The notes under the pieces: generated by a model
What the model was told of the DNA's origin: nothing
Databases searched by the model: none
What the model saw: the letters and a program-made list of their open reading frames with translations, nothing else
Shown: one piece after another, positions 41,127 through 53,034 of the stretch
Layout: every line of letters begins with the position of its first letter
Numbering within the stretch: position 1 is the first letter of the stretch
Position numbers and translations under genes: made by a program
Source: Psychrobacter sp. WY6
GTDB lineage: Bacteria > Pseudomonadota > Gammaproteobacteria > Pseudomonadales > Moraxellaceae
Direction of reading: 5' to 3'
Assembly (NCBI RefSeq): GCF_018448495.1
Contig: NZ_CP049902.1
Location: 2,914,001 to 2,978,000, forward strand
DNA length: 64,000 nt

Positions 41127-41332
41127 ATAACTTCCTAAGTCAGAAACAGTCTAAAGCAATAAAAAGAGAAGATAGAAATACAGTCAGTAATAAGGAGCTG
41201 CTTCTCACTCCAAATACGGTCACAGTCATCTATATTCATAGGCTGCTAAGTATGGTGGTATTTCAATCATGGTTCAATAGTATAACTGGGAAATATCACT
41301 ATATTGTAACATTGATTAGATAAGCGATATTT

Positions 41333-44311
41333 TTATGGCGTCATATTGGTAGTATCTACTGCCGCATTGAGAAACAACGTTGCTTCTGGCATTTTGTCAT
41401 CATAAGTGATCATTTCATTGATGGTTTGATGATTTATCACATCGTTAGTTATCTGTGATGTGCTATGTCCTAGCCATGTCACATTACGAAAAGGGCGTGG
41501 TTGCTCAGGTATTTCAACTGGACATAACAATGTCCACATTTGCCAGATACGCTGATGGGTATCTGCATTTAATATCAGACGTGCCTGAGGCATATTGGCT
41601 TGATGAGTCGGTAGCTGGCTACTTGATGTGAGTGTCTGCGCAGTGGCAGGTGTTGATTTGAGTGGATCAGCCGCATTGTACTTTAACACCCTTATGGGCA
41701 AGCTGGCATCTATAGCCACCGTACAATCCCAAACACTCGGACTGTCTATTTTGCTCCACCCTGTCAATGCTTGTATGGACAAGTCACCATTGCCCAACTG
41801 CCACGTTTTGCCTTGTTCACAGCGTTGCACACTAATATTCGCCATGTCCTTGGGTTGGCTGCTGACTTTATAGGCTTGCTGAAATGCAGACCAACGATCA
41901 GAGCGCCCTGCTTGCCAATACTGACTAATAGGTAAATGCTGATTAAGCTGAAAAACCGTCAAAGGCAACAGCGCAGAATCATTAGAAGCTAAATACTTCT
42001 TGTCAGTAGTAAGCGTATCCGTCAATCCAACACTACTACTCTGCACAACCATACCCCTAGTGTATCAACTGACAAGCTACCCAGCTGCTGCGCTAATGTC
42101 ATCGACAGCTTATTCGCCATTAGATTACTGGGCATCGTTCGTGCGGCATTGGGTCTGTGGTCAGATAAAAATAGCCAGCTGATGTTTGTCTTATGCGTAT
42201 TTGTTGTGGATGGCTGCTCATTATTGACAACAGGATACTGCAACAAAGCAGCGCTTATATAGGGATCACCCGTTGGTAAGATATACAAGGTCGGTATCGT
42301 CGTTAGTGATTGCTGATTGGCATATACCGTCATCATTAATAAGGTGAGCGGCGGCAGTGCCAGCCAACGACTGATAAATCCTCGTGGTAGTAGCCATGGC
42401 AACATACTTAATAGTACCATCAGCAATATGGCGACATTCATAGGGGTATAAAGCCACGCTTCTGACAATGCTGGTAATGAGGTTAACCACGTTATCAGTT
42501 CATGCAATTTCGCGACAATGGCGCTAACGAGCCGCCAAATACTATCAGCAATAGCAGGTGATAAAAGATAGCACAGCCCTGCCAATAGATTAAGTGGCAC
42601 AATCACCCAACCAAATAAACCGATAGCAAACAGATTGATGATAAGACCCCACAGCGACGCCTTGCCAAATAATAACAATGTAATAGGTAATAAAGTAATA
42701 AATAGCCAAAATTGTAATTTGAATACACGTTTGCCTATTATCCAAATATGCTTGAATGCAGTATTTACTACACTGGCATTATGAGCAGATGCCGTTTCTG
42801 ATACGACAGCTGATTGCGTATATGACGTATCATCATATTTAAGGAGTAATGCCACTGCGATAAAAGATAGCCAGTACCCTGCCTGCCATAATACGTAGGG
42901 ATCAAGCCATGCCATCAACACTGCCAAAGCAAACAACACCCGCATCGTACTAACCGGCAATAATGTTAAACGTACCAAACCTATCGCGAATAACATCCAT
43001 GCGGTACGAGCAGCGGGTACATCAAAACCAGTAAATAGCGCATAAATAAAAGCAGCAGCGATCATCACCCACCAGCGCACTTGCCAACGCGGTACATAAC
43101 GATAAATCCTTGGCCATAACCGATCAAAAAGCAACACCGCCGCACCTGCCAGCATAATCGCTAAAAACAATACATGAGTGCCAGAGATAGCCAGCAAATG
43201 TGAAATACCAGCCAGTTGATATAGATCTTTGGTCTCACGATTGATTAAACTGCGATCACCTGTGAGCAAACTTAAAGTGACCGCTTTTGCCTGTTGCGCT
43301 GCTGTGGTCTGTGTCGACCAATCTTGATAAAAATGCTGGCGTAATTGCCAACGTCCTTGGTTGATATAAGTCTGAAAACGCTGCAGATATGAAGAAGAGG
43401 CAAACGCTGGCTTTGATACCTCAGTATTGGTGACATTTGATGTGCCAACGGTCAATATATTAGCGACTCCATCAATATGACGACCTCGCAGCCAGCGATA
43501 ACTGTCAAAACCAGATGGATTGCTCAACGCTTGCTCAGAGGTCGCCAGTGGTGCAAGGGCTAAACTCATAAACAGCTGATCGCCAGGTTGTAAATAATTT
43601 AAGCGGTCAAACGGATTGCTGTCCAAATTTTTCTTGGATGATTGTTTTGATGGATTTTTTGGATAACCATTGAGCAATACACGGTACGTGACATTCTTAC
43701 CGTTATTGTTATTTGAGTTATTTTCGTATAAGTTGCTATTGCTTAGGCTATTATTTTTCTATTAGAAAGTTACTGGTCATAGCATCTAAATCTTCAACCG
43801 CCAACGCCGACACCAAGGGTGATATATCACTAATGACAGCAACTTGTCGATAGCCACTGTCCGTGGCGACGTCATAAACGCTGTCACTTATTCCTTCGAT
43901 GGTGACTAATGCTTGTACACGCATTGGCTCAGTGATTTCTGTTAATTCTGCTTGTTGATGGCTAATCAGGGCTTGCAGCGCACTGCCAATGATTAATCCG
44001 ATTGCCAATACAGCAACTAAAACATGAGTCAAAATACGAAAGAAGAGTTTAGATTTATGTGAAATATTATATGAAGGATTACGTAAAGAGAGACCAGCAG
44101 TATGTTGCGATAAATGGCTGGGTTTTGCAAAAGGTACATTAAACTGGGCAATAACAATCAGGATAATAGCAAAAATAATGAGCGACAAAAATAAGATGGG
44201 AGTGTTTAATATATCCATTAACGATGAACTAGTGGGTATCGCCATACTATCTGCGACCGCCAAAACGCCCATCATGGCGATAATAATCAAGCTACCAATC
44301 AACCAGTACAC
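41333..44311 (-). CDS. comEC: ComEC/Rec2 DNA internalisation channel protein (two frameshifts)
   Basis: A ~990-residue inner-membrane protein for single-strand DNA uptake in natural transformation. The N-terminal part (~1-290, from 44311) has membrane segments and an OB-like soluble region; the competence domain shows 'LTGDRSLINRETKDLYQLAG', 'ISHLLAISGTHVLFLAIML' and 'GFDVPAARTAWMLFAIGL'. The frame breaks at ~43755 in an A run and at ~42050. The C-terminal ~330 residues occupy the beta-lactamase-like position, but I see no HxHxDH metal motif. It is next to the lol genes and the divergent DUF2062 gene. Confidence 0.88.
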
Positions 44312-44634
44312 CAGCGCTCCTTGCTTGATGAGGTGAATATTAGTTTTTGCCTAAATAAAGCCATTTGTTATGATAAATAGCCACTTAATATGACGAAAAT
44401 GCACCGAAACACCAAAACACAGATTGATACTTAAACCAGCAACAACAACTGATACGTCATGCAATAGCATTTATATAACTATTACCCTATACTGACTGAC
44501 ATATTGCGATGATGATAATCTGATATTATTATCCTATATATTCTCATCTGTACACTTTATGAATAATATTACTTTATAGCAGACCATCAATGCGATTGAG
44601 CGGACTGTAGCTAACGATTACAAAAGGCGATCCT
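44312..44634. other. Divergent intergenic region comEC / DUF2062 gene
   Basis: A 320-bp AT-rich spacer with probable promoters for both flanking genes. No gene, repeat or clear operator was seen. Confidence 0.4.
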
Positions 44635-45210
44635 GTGCCCCAAAAACGTCTGAAAGACCTGCTTCCTACGCCAGAGAAAATCTTAGAAAGTCGCACCTTA
44701 AAACTGTTCGCACCGCATTTGGCTGATCCACGATTATGGCACTTTAATCGACATAGCTTAAATAAAGCGGTCTATATCGGGGTGCTTAGTGCATTTTTCC
44801 CATTGCCAGGGCAAATGCTACTGGCTCTAGTTGGCTCATTAATTTTTCGTGCCAATGTTCCCATGGCACTCGGCTTGACTTGGATTACCAATCCACTCAC
44901 GAGCTTGCCCATCTTTTATGCAGGCTATTATATCGGTGCCAAAATCCTTGACGTACCGATGATTAGTCTGCGGCTTATCGGCAGGATGATTGCTGATTTT
45001 AGCTTATGGGCACTGTCAGATGGTGCAAATCCATTTATTACCTATCGCGGTACGGTATCGATTGCTGCTTTTTGCATAGGCTTGACGATATTAGCGATTG
45101 TGACCAGCATCGTTTGTGGACTGGCATTTAAGGCGGTTTGGCGCTATAAAACCGTCGTGAGCTGGCAAAAACGTCAGAAAGAACCTTCTGATAAATCGCC
45201 TAAAATATAA
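44635..45210 (+). CDS. DUF2062 domain-containing membrane protein
   Basis: A 191-residue protein starting at GTG. 'ALNRHSLNKA'-type lead-in ('HFNRHSLNKAVYIGVLSAFF'), 'PLPGQMLLALVGSLIFRANV' and 'LTWITNPLTSLPIFYAGYYI' define the DUF2062 family, with three or four membrane segments and a basic C-terminal tail. Function is unknown. It commonly neighbours comEC and lol genes in this family. Confidence 0.88.
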   Translation: MPQKRLKDLLPTPEKILESRTLKLFAPHLADPRLWHFNRHSLNKAVYIGVLSAFFPLPGQMLLALVGSLIFRANVPMALGLTWITNPLTSLPIFYAGYYIGAKILDVPMISLRLIGRMIADFSLWALSDGANPFITYRGTVSIAAFCIGLTILAIVTSIVCGLAFKAVWRYKTVVSWQKRQKEPSDKSPKI

Positions 45211-45393
45211 TATATACTGCTGTTATCAAGTCATAGTAACCTTAACGTAGCGAACCACCCTTTACTGTCAACCATTCGCTAACGCCAGCAATCTAGGTTG
45301 CCATCTACCCTCGATTATTCTATGCTATGTCTCGATATCACCTTAAGCTGGCTATGACTTAAAAACAAAAGTCATTTTCTTTGTTGATACCCA

Positions 45394-45705
45394 TCATTCT
45401 GCTTCTTTATTCTTTTCTATGGCCGCAAGGATGTTGTCCGTAAGGCTAGTGTCCATCACGAAAACTTCAACCACTTTTTCATCTCTAAGCAATGTATAGC
45501 GTTTTCCCGTTGCACTGTCTTGAGCTTTTAGATCATAATCAACACCAGCCAAAGTAATGGCATCAAAAACGGGTGTTAATAGATCTATTTGTGCCTGTTT
45601 ATCAATTGTCTCGAATAACGTCACATCCATATAGGGTTTTAACGGTTCATTGCCTTCTTCGGCACTGCCAAAAGCAGCGATTGGGTCGTCATCTCTATCC
45701 ATCAT
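45394..45705 (-). CDS. Hypothetical protein
   Basis: A 103-residue acidic protein (MMDRDDDPIAAFGSAEEGNE). The central part, 'LTPVFDAITLAGVDYDLKAQ' then 'LLRDEKVVEVFVMDTSL', alternates strand and helix and recalls small signal-transducing DUF2007-like domains, but the match is weak. No partner is evident. Confidence 0.6.
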   Translation of the reverse strand: MMDRDDDPIAAFGSAEEGNEPLKPYMDVTLFETIDKQAQIDLLTPVFDAITLAGVDYDLKAQDSATGKRYTLLRDEKVVEVFVMDTSLTDNILAAIEKNKEAE

Positions 45706-45802
45706 AATAGTGCTTCTTTAATAATTGGTGGCATTTTGCAGCCCCATTTTGCGTTTATTTTTATTAAAACTTAGGGTCTGTTGAACATAAATCTTGTCGT
45801 TC

Positions 45803-45968
45803 TAGGGTATATCCTCATTTAATAATGATGATAAAAGCAAGACAAATTGCCGTTAAACAAGAGAAATAACACAGATCATAGTGATATTAATCAGCAGTTC
45901 AGTTCAACGACGTTTGACAAATTTTAGCCCATGTAGATATCAATTGACTTAAATCAGGACACACCCTA
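45803..45968. mobile_element. MITE-like element, copy 3 (166 bp, inverted, diverged)
   Basis: Ends TAGGGTATATCCTCATTTAA and AGGACACACCCTA. The interior reads as the reverse complement of copies 1 and 2 ('AAATTGCCGTTAAACAAGAG', 'CGACGTTTGACAAATTTTAG'). It lies between the lolD 3' end and the hypothetical gene at 45394. Confidence 0.65.
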
Positions 45969-46037
45969 CTACTTAGCAACCATAACCATTTACGCTATTA
46001 AAAATAAAACGTTAAAAAATGCAGCGTTAAAAAACAG

Positions 46038-46718
46038 TTAATACTGCTCCCAATGACCATTACGTAGCAATAACTGACGATCCGCCAGCGCCGCTAGATT
46101 GCGATCATGTGTCACCATTAATAGTGCGGTTTGCATGGTATTTTGCAGCTCTGATAATAATCCAAACACGCTTTGCGCATTGTCATAGTCCAAATTACCA
46201 GTTGGCTCGTCTGCCAAAATAAGCGACGGCTTCGTAACCAAAGCACGGGCAATAGCCACACGCTGGCGCTCGCCCCCCGATAGCTCACCAGGTCTATGCG
46301 CCAAACGATGCTCAAGTCCGACACTTTCTAGTATCGCAATTGCTTGCTCTCTTGCTGAAGTCGTTGAGACCTCTGGTCGCATCAATAACGGCATCGCAAC
46401 GTTTTCAATGGCAGTAAATTCGGCTAATAAGTGATGAAACTGATAAATAAATCCCAGATGCTTGTTACGCATGGCACCGCGCTCAGTTTCATTCATGCTA
46501 TTTAACAATTGACCATGTAGCCAGACCTCACCGCTGGTTGGCGTATCAAGACCACCAAGTAAGTGTAGCAAAGTGCTCTTGCCTGAACCACTGGTGCCAA
46601 CGATGGCGATGCGCTCGCCAGCATGGACGGTCAAATCCAAGCCAGTCAGTACTTGCGTACTAACCGCCCCTTCATCATATATCTTGTTGATATTTTTCGC
46701 CTCTAAAATGGCAGACAT
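46038..46718 (-). CDS. lolD: Lipoprotein-releasing ABC transporter ATPase LolD
   Basis: A 226-residue ABC ATPase: Walker [10 protein letters not shown] (~41-49), signature '[18 protein letters not shown]', Walker B '[12 protein letters not shown]' and H-loop '[13 protein letters not shown]'. '[19 protein letters not shown]' is characteristic of LolD. With LolC/E it extracts outer-membrane lipoproteins from the inner membrane and passes them to LolA. It lies 155 bp downstream of lolC/E. Confidence 0.95.
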   Translation of the reverse strand: MSAILEAKNINKIYDEGAVSTQVLTGLDLTVHAGERIAIVGTSGSGKSTLLHLLGGLDTPTSGEVWLHGQLLNSMNETERGAMRNKHLGFIYQFHHLLAEFTAIENVAMPLLMRPEVSTTSAREQAIAILESVGLEHRLAHRPGELSGGERQRVAIARALVTKPSLILADEPTGNLDYDNAQSVFGLLSELQNTMQTALLMVTHDRNLAALADRQLLLRNGHWEQY

Positions 46719-46873
46719 GGCTTTTCCTTTATTCTATTTATACTGGTATTGATGCTTTATTCAGCGCTACATACAATTTATCAGCCTAAACTTGCACTAA
46801 AATTAATTTTACCTAACAAGCATTGGTAATAACTTAAACTGTATATAAAAACTTAAGCGGCATATAAAATCAT

Positions 46874-48105
46874 TTATTCATAACGTAACGTCTGTGCTGG
46901 CTGAATCTTAGCCGCTCGGCGTGCTGGATAAATAGTTGCCAAAAAGCTCAGTACGAAAGACGCACCTGTAATCAATACTACATCTAGTACACGCAACTCT
47001 GATGGCAAATAATTAACAAAATACGCATCAAACAAGTTCAAATTAAAGACTTGATTAATAAAGCCTAAAATATCACTCACTGTAAGCGCAAATATCACGC
47101 CCAGTATCGTACCAGCAATCGTACCAATCACACCGATGACCACACCCTGCACCATAAACACTTGGGTAATCAAACGAGGAGACGCACCAAAAGTTTTTAG
47201 AATCGCAATGTCCGCTTTTTTGTCGGTAACGAGCATCACTAGGCTGGAAACAATATTGAAGCCACTAGGATAATTAAAAATAGCAGCAAGCCGACCATGG
47301 CTTTTTCCATTTGAATCGCACCAAATAGGTTGCCATGCGTTTGTGTCCAATCATTAGGATACAACTGCTGAGGGGCAATAGCGGCGGCTTTTTCTGCTGC
47401 CATCGGCGCGGTAAAGATGTCATTGAGCTTCATACGCACACCCTGCGCGCCATCTGGCAGACGCAACAGTTTTGCCGCATCACCCATCGGGATAAATGCC
47501 ATGAGGCTATCCACTTCTGGACTGATGGTAAAAATACCTGTCAAGGTAAAGCGCTTGAATCGTGGTATCACGCCAGCTGGTGAAGGCGATGCCTCTGGCA
47601 GCACTAGCGTCACTTTATCACCCAGTTGCAGCCCTAGAGACTGTACCATCTCTTCACCCAGTACAATATTGAACTCACCACTTTGTAAAGTATCAATACT
47701 GCCTTGAACCATATGTTCATTGATAATAGAGACATCTTTTTCGTATTCAGGATCGACACCAGTGACCATAATCCCTGCAACCTGACCGTTTGACGTCAAC
47801 ATCCCTTGCAGTTGAATAAAGGGCGCTACAGCTGCCACTTCAGGATCTTCTTTAATTTTATCAGCCAATTGCTTCCAATCACTGATAATCTCGGTGGAAA
47901 CGACCGTTGCTTGCGGGACCATACCCAAAATACGGGTTTTTAACTCCCGATCAAAACCATTCATGACTGATAGCACCGTGATCAATACGGCAACCCCAAG
48001 AGTCAAACCAATCATCGAGATAAGCGAGATAAAGGAGATAAAACCATTACTACGCTCTGCTCGGGTGTATCGTAAGCCGATAAACAACGCTAAAGGACGA
48101 AACAT
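46874..48105 (-). CDS. lolC: Lipoprotein-releasing ABC transporter permease LolC/LolE (one frameshift)
   Basis: A ~410-residue permease with four membrane segments flanking a large periplasmic domain. It opens 'MFRPLALFIGLRYTRAERSN' and 'FISLISMIGLTLGVAVLITV'; the mid-part has 'GVDPEYEKDVSII' and 'GDKVTLVLP'; the C-terminus has 'TDKKADIAILKTFGASPRLI' and ends 'YPARRAAKIQPAQTLRYE'. One base is missing at ~47265 between 'ILVASI' and 'FNIVSSLVMLV'. Only one permease gene is present here, so it may work as a homodimer (LolF-type), or a second lies elsewhere. Confidence 0.9.
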
Positions 48106-48612
48106 ATTCAAACTCTTTATCTTATCTACGTGCGACTTTATATATACTATAAACGAGCAACAGCAAATGCATCTCACACCTGCACTTGCCATAGTCACAT
48201 ATAAATCGAACACAAAAACAGGGTTTCAGACGAGCCAAAGACAGCCGTCAAAAGGGAGCTAGTTTGACACAATTTGGCTGATATGTGCCAGTCATTAGCA
48301 AAAACTGGGCGTATTTTTTAATAAAAAACTGGCTTTTGTTACTATTTTTTATGAGGGGCTTGCTATTACTTGCGTCAATACCTATATATTGTATGCTAAG
48401 GACAATTGTCATTAACCATTCATTTCATTGTTGTTTGTTGACCCTTTACTGATGACAACGTTGCCAACTATCATAAATCTATCGTGTTAAATAGAGCCTT
48501 ATGATAGCCAGCAATAGCCGTTTCAGGTCCAAACCTCACGCTGACTAATTTTGAGTATCTTCATGACCATTAATTATCAATAAAAAACGTCCAATCTCCC
48601 ACCAAAATCACC
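48106..48612. other. Intergenic region without a recognised gene
   Basis: About 500 bp upstream of lolC/E (minus) and the next plus-strand gene. AT-rich, presumably with both promoters. ORFs overlapping here on the plus strand are shadows. Confidence 0.45.
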
Positions 48613-49536
48613 ATGACTGATGAGCAATCTGCAGGTCACGCCGATCATTGGAGTATTCTGACCGATGACATGAGTCATGACGTGCCAGAATGGCTACAAA
48701 AAATGATCGAAAAGGCGGCCATGCCTAAAGGCCTCAATAGCAATGTCAGCGCTCAAGACAGCTGCCTATTGCTGTCTGAAAATCAGCCTTGTCATATCAA
48801 TCAAGTATTAGCCATGAAAAATGGCAAGCCTGAATGCTTTATCAATGCTTATCCTTGTGTCGATAGCCCGTATGGACTCAATTGTAAGATTGAGCGCATC
48901 ATTGCCAATGACAATTCACACGATGCTGTATTACGCTTGCGTACCGCTGATGGCAGTATTATTTACGCCTTTGACCAGCTCTACACCACCAATCACCATT
49001 TATATCAGCGAGACACGTCTTACTTTGTGAACTTTAGCGCTTGGGCACATGAGATTAAGCTAAGTGAGCAAAACGAAGTCATCATGGTTGAAGATCAAGA
49101 AGCGATCCGCTACCACCGTGCATTTAACGACATCGTTGCCGCCAATGATGGAAAAATACCCGATGATCTGCAAGAGCAAATCAAAGAATGGAAACCAGAG
49201 ACCAAAGCGCAAATGGCGCCAGTTGAGATCAACTTAGGTCACATGTGTGCCTATCTATTTGGTGATACTTTGGGACAAGAAGATGAAGCATGGTGCCAAG
49301 GTCAGGTGCTCGGCAAGCAAGCAAACAACATTTAATGATAATCCATTATTCTGTTTGATGTCGTGATACTACGCGAACAAGATGCCGATCCTTTCGTGAT
49401 TCGTATCGGTGCGCTCAACACGCCAGAGACGGCTTCTATTAAAGTGCATGACTACGTACAAGCGAACGTCTGGCTACAAGCTGCCATCTATAAAGAAAAC
49501 CAGCAAAGTGCGGCGCAGCAATCAAAAGCCAGTTAA
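48613..49536 (+). CDS. Hypothetical protein (probably interrupted)
   Basis: A ~307-residue soluble protein I do not recognise. The open part (48613-49335, 240 residues) contains 'CLLLSENQPCHINQVLAM', 'CVDSPYGLNCKIERIIAN' and 'NFSAWAHEIKLSEQNE'. Three stops at 49333-49341 end the frame, but the next frame gives 'TTFNDNPLFC' and then the original frame resumes as 'FDVVILREQDADPFVIRIGA' and continues to 49536. Two compensating indels are the likely cause. It has several Cys residues and no signal or membrane segment. Confidence 0.6.
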
Positions 49537-49592
49537 CTACTTTACGAGTCATCAGCTACTTTTAATAATGACCATTAAATGTATCATCAAAT

Positions 49593-49625
49593 AAAAAGCC
49601 CTAATAAGCATTAGGGGCTTTTTGT
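49593..49625. terminator. Bidirectional Rho-independent terminator
   Basis: AAAAAGCCCTAAT / ATTAGGGGCTTTTT around an AAGC loop with one bulge, between the plus-strand hypothetical and the minus-strand SCP2 gene. Confidence 0.8.
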
Positions 49626-49665
49626 CTTCTTACAATCGTCGGGATAAAACCCTGAAAATATGAAA

Positions 49666-50055
49666 TTAAGCCATGGTCGTCATTGATTTGATACGAGTAT
49701 ATAGCTCTTTTTGTTCAGCACTTGGGCGTGCCGTTTGTACTGCCATCAGTTGTGACATATCGCCTTCAACGCGAATTTTACCACCCATAAAGGCACCCAT
49801 AATTTCATTGGTATCGAAATCAGTGATAATTGATTGCAAGATACTGCGGTCAAGCAACAAGGTAGTTGTCGCGGCATCGTTCAAGCCGCGATGCAATAAA
49901 CCGTTTGCAAAGTTCGCTTCGATGTCTTGCTCAGTGTCAGATACTTTTAGATTGACGATCATATTCGCCAGTGCTGGCGGCAAATTTAGCTCGCCTGCCT
50001 CATTACCCATTTGCTCAACTTGCTCAAACCACTCATCTGTCAAAAAAACTGCCAT
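49666..50055 (-). CDS. SCP2 sterol-carrier-domain protein
   Basis: A 129-residue protein with the SCP2 lipid-binding fold: 'FLTDEWFEQVEQMGNEAGEL' at the N-terminus, a 'TLLLDRSILQSIITDFDTNE' helix and the family signature 'GAFMGGKIRVEGDMSQLMAV'. It likely binds fatty acyl-CoA or similar lipids in the cytoplasm. Its biological role is not clear from context. Confidence 0.85.
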   Translation of the reverse strand: MAVFLTDEWFEQVEQMGNEAGELNLPPALANMIVNLKVSDTEQDIEANFANGLLHRGLNDAATTTLLLDRSILQSIITDFDTNEIMGAFMGGKIRVEGDMSQLMAVQTARPSAEQKELYTRIKSMTTMA

Positions 50056-50914
50056 ATTATTGTCCTTAATTGATGTTATTTCAGGCTACCGTTGTTTGGC
50101 TCACTCGCCTGACTGGATATCAAGTGATAAAATAGTTGCTCATAATAGCAGTATGAAAACTGCTATCATCACTTATATTTAGCCTCATTATAAGGGTCGA
50201 CTTGCTGATAAGTAAAACTTATTTAGAGTGCTCATGCGGCCATTGTTACAAAAATGCTGCTGGTCATGATATCTAAGCGTAGTAATTACTGTCCCTCTAT
50301 CACCAAAATGTATTCCTAGAATCGTGATAAAATTGGGTAAAATAGACAAATTGCATAGCTATAATAAGTTGCTTGCTAAGATTTTTACCAAAGAGTTTGT
50401 ATTTTGCCGCATAGTTCTGATGATATTTGATTAGGATTGCGTTACAATACCCTTAAACAGAGTCGGGAGTTTTAACTAAACATTACGCAAACATGTTTTT
50501 TTGTCAGCCGCCGCTAGCATACGTCTATGGTCAGTACATTTTTATGGCCCTATGGATATTGGTATCTATCTTCATTAGTACAGAATTTTTGGTAATAATT
50601 AAGATAAATACTTCACCTCTTTAGATGTTTGATGCTCAAAAACGGCGCATCTTCTTATTCACCTTAATGATTTATTAACAATCCTACTATCGACCAGCTG
50701 TGAGTGTCGTGCGTTTAAAACGCCTTTATGCCTCAATACCAGCTGATACAAAGTGAAAGCTTAGATTGATAGTTAATAATATTATGGTGATAAGCGAGAC
50801 AAAAAACAGCATGTGCCGCGATTCTATTTTTATCTGACTATTACTTTTATGATGCAGATAGCGCGGAGAGTTAGTTAATTCTGTTGATAATTCGGGCTGT
50901 AAAGGAATCATCCA
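50056..50914. other. Long intergenic region upstream of the cbb3 oxidase operon
   Basis: An 860-bp AT-rich gap. It must contain the ccoN promoter. I could not find a convincing FNR/ANR site (TTGAT-N4-ATCAA). A 61-codon minus-strand ORF (50726-50911) overlaps the ccoN ribosome binding site and lacks its own. No terminator or RNA gene was recognised. Confidence 0.5.
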
Positions 50915-52391
50915 ATGAGTTTACAAAACACAGCAGTCGCCCCAGTTGACCGTGAGTACGAAATTACTATCGTAAGATTCTTTACGATAATGGCCGTGGT
51001 ATGGGGCATCGTCGGCATGAGTATTGGTGTGTTCATTGCTTCACAGTTAGCATGGCCATCACTTAACTTTGACATTCCATGGCTGACATTTAGTCGTTTA
51101 AGACCGCTACATACCAATGCGGTCATTTTTGCGTTCGGGGCTCTGCCCTGTTCGCAACGTCTTACTATATGTTCAGCGCACCTGTAAGACAAGGTTATTT
51201 GCTCCTTATTTAGCTTGGTTTACCTTTTGGGGTTGGCAAGCCGTTATCGTATCAGCGGTTATTACCCTACCTTTAGGTTTAACATCGACCAAGGAATACG
51301 CTGAGCTTGAGTGGCCCATCGATATTTTGATTGCCTTGGTATGGATCTCTTATGCCATTGTTTTCTTCGGTACGCTCATCAAACGTAAAACCTCACATAT
51401 TTATGTGGCTAACTGGTTCTTTGCAGCCTTATTATTACGATTGCATTACTGCATATCGTAAACAGCATGGCGATTCCTGTTAGCGCATTTAAGTCTTACT
51501 CGTTATTTGGCGGTGCGACCGATGCGATGGTGCAGTGGTGGTACGGACATAACGCGGTAGGTTTTTATCTAACGGCAGCTTTCTTAGGAATGATGTATTA
51601 CTTCGTTCCAGTACAGATTGGTCGTCCTATTTATTCTTATCGTTTGTCTATCGTTCACTTTTGGGCACTTATTGCGTCATATATGTGGGCTGGTGGTCAC
51701 CATTTGCATTATTCAGCGCTTCCAGATTGGACGCAGTCTCTAGCAATGGTATTCTCAATCATCCTGTTTGCGCCATCTTGGGGTGGTATGATTAACGGTG
51801 TGCTAACACTATCGGGCAGCTGGGATAAATTACGTACCGATCCGATCATTCGCTTTATGATTGTGGCATTGTCGTTCTATGCGATGTCGACGTTCGAAGG
51901 CCCGATGATGTCGATTAAGACAGTGAATGCGTTATCGCATAATACGGATTGGACAGTCGGTCACGTACACTCAGGTGCACTTGGTTGGGTAGGTATGATT
52001 ACCATTGGTTCGCTATATGTACTGTTACCACGTATTTATAACAAACCTAAGATGTATTCTATCAGCTTAATCACCACGCATTTTTGGTTGGCGACAGCGG
52101 GTACTATTTTCTATATCGTATCTATGTGGATTTCAGGTATTGGCCAAGGCATGATGTGGCTGGCTACTAATCCAGACGGTACATTGGTATATAGCTTCGT
52201 TGATACAGTTGAGTTCTCACATTTCCCATATATTGGTCGTGCTTGGTGGCTTCTTGTATGTATCGGGTATGTTTGTGATGGCATATAACGTTTATAAGAC
52301 ACTTAAAATGCCAGAAGGTAAGCCTGTCGATATCGCAGATCCTACTGATCATGAACCTAGTGTTGATAAACCTTCAGCAGCTAACGTATAA
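50915..52391 (+). CDS. ccoN: cbb3-type cytochrome c oxidase subunit I (about four frameshifts)
   Basis: A ~490-residue catalytic subunit holding the heme b and heme b3-CuB centre. It shows '[14 protein letters not shown]' (heme ligand His), '[20 protein letters not shown]', '[20 protein letters not shown]', '[20 protein letters not shown]' and '[15 protein letters not shown]'. Start ATG at 50915 follows AAAGGA. Breaks lie near 51142, 51183, 51450 and 52250. It is the first gene of ccoNOQP, a high-affinity terminal oxidase. Confidence 0.95.
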
Positions 52392-52400
52392 GGAGCGATC

Positions 52401-53034
52401 ATGTCTGGTACACCGCATGAAATTATTGAAAAAAATACAGGCTTGTTGGTTATCGGTATCGTTATTGCTATTAGCTTTGCAACGCTAGTTGAAATCGTAC
52501 CATTGATATATGACAACAAGGGTCCTGAAGAAGGTGGGGTGAATGCTCCCCTGCCTCTATGGAGCCATGGACTGCACTAGAATTGAGGGTCGTGACATTA
52601 TATTCGTGAAGGTTGTCACGTATGTCATACTCAGATGATTCGTCCACTACGTGCTGAAGTTGAACGTTATGGACCTTACTCACGTGCTGCTGAATCTACG
52701 TGGGATCACCCATTCTTATGGGGTTCAAAACGTACTGGACCTGATCTGGCAGTGTTGGCGGTCGTATTCTGAAGACTGGCAAAAGCAGCATTTAATTGCG
52801 CCACGTTCACTAGTACCTGAATCAGTAATGCCTGGTTTCCCGTGGCTTGCTACCAACGAAGTGAATGGTGAAAACGTTCAAACTAAAATGCGTCTATTCC
52901 GTGATCGCTTTGGTGTACCTTACACTGAAGAAGATATCGAAGGAGCACCAGATGCTGTACTTGGTGCCACTGAACTTGATGCTTTGGTTGCTTATCTACA
53001 GCAACTGGGCACCGCGATGGAAGGACAGCGCTAA
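52401..53034 (+). CDS. ccoO: cbb3-type cytochrome c oxidase subunit II (frameshifted)
   Basis: A ~211-residue membrane-anchored monoheme cytochrome c. One N-terminal membrane segment ('[20 protein letters not shown]') precedes the heme site CHVCH in '[20 protein letters not shown]'; the remainder includes '[20 protein letters not shown]' and '[13 protein letters not shown]'. Breaks occur around 52565 and 52730-52750. AAGGAGCGATC precedes the ATG. It lies between ccoN and ccoQ. Confidence 0.93.

Noticed and set aside
50580-50760. Possible FNR/ANR boxes upstream of ccoN (TTTGATGCTCAAA near 50626; TTGATAGTTAATAA near 50765)
   Set aside because: Neither has TTGAT-N4-ATCAA spacing and sequence on both arms, so I do not report an oxygen-responsive site although one is expected.
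50726-50911. Minus-strand 61-codon ORF upstream of ccoN
   Set aside because: It covers the ccoN ribosome binding site, lacks its own, and resembles no family; a chance ORF in AT-rich DNA is more likely.
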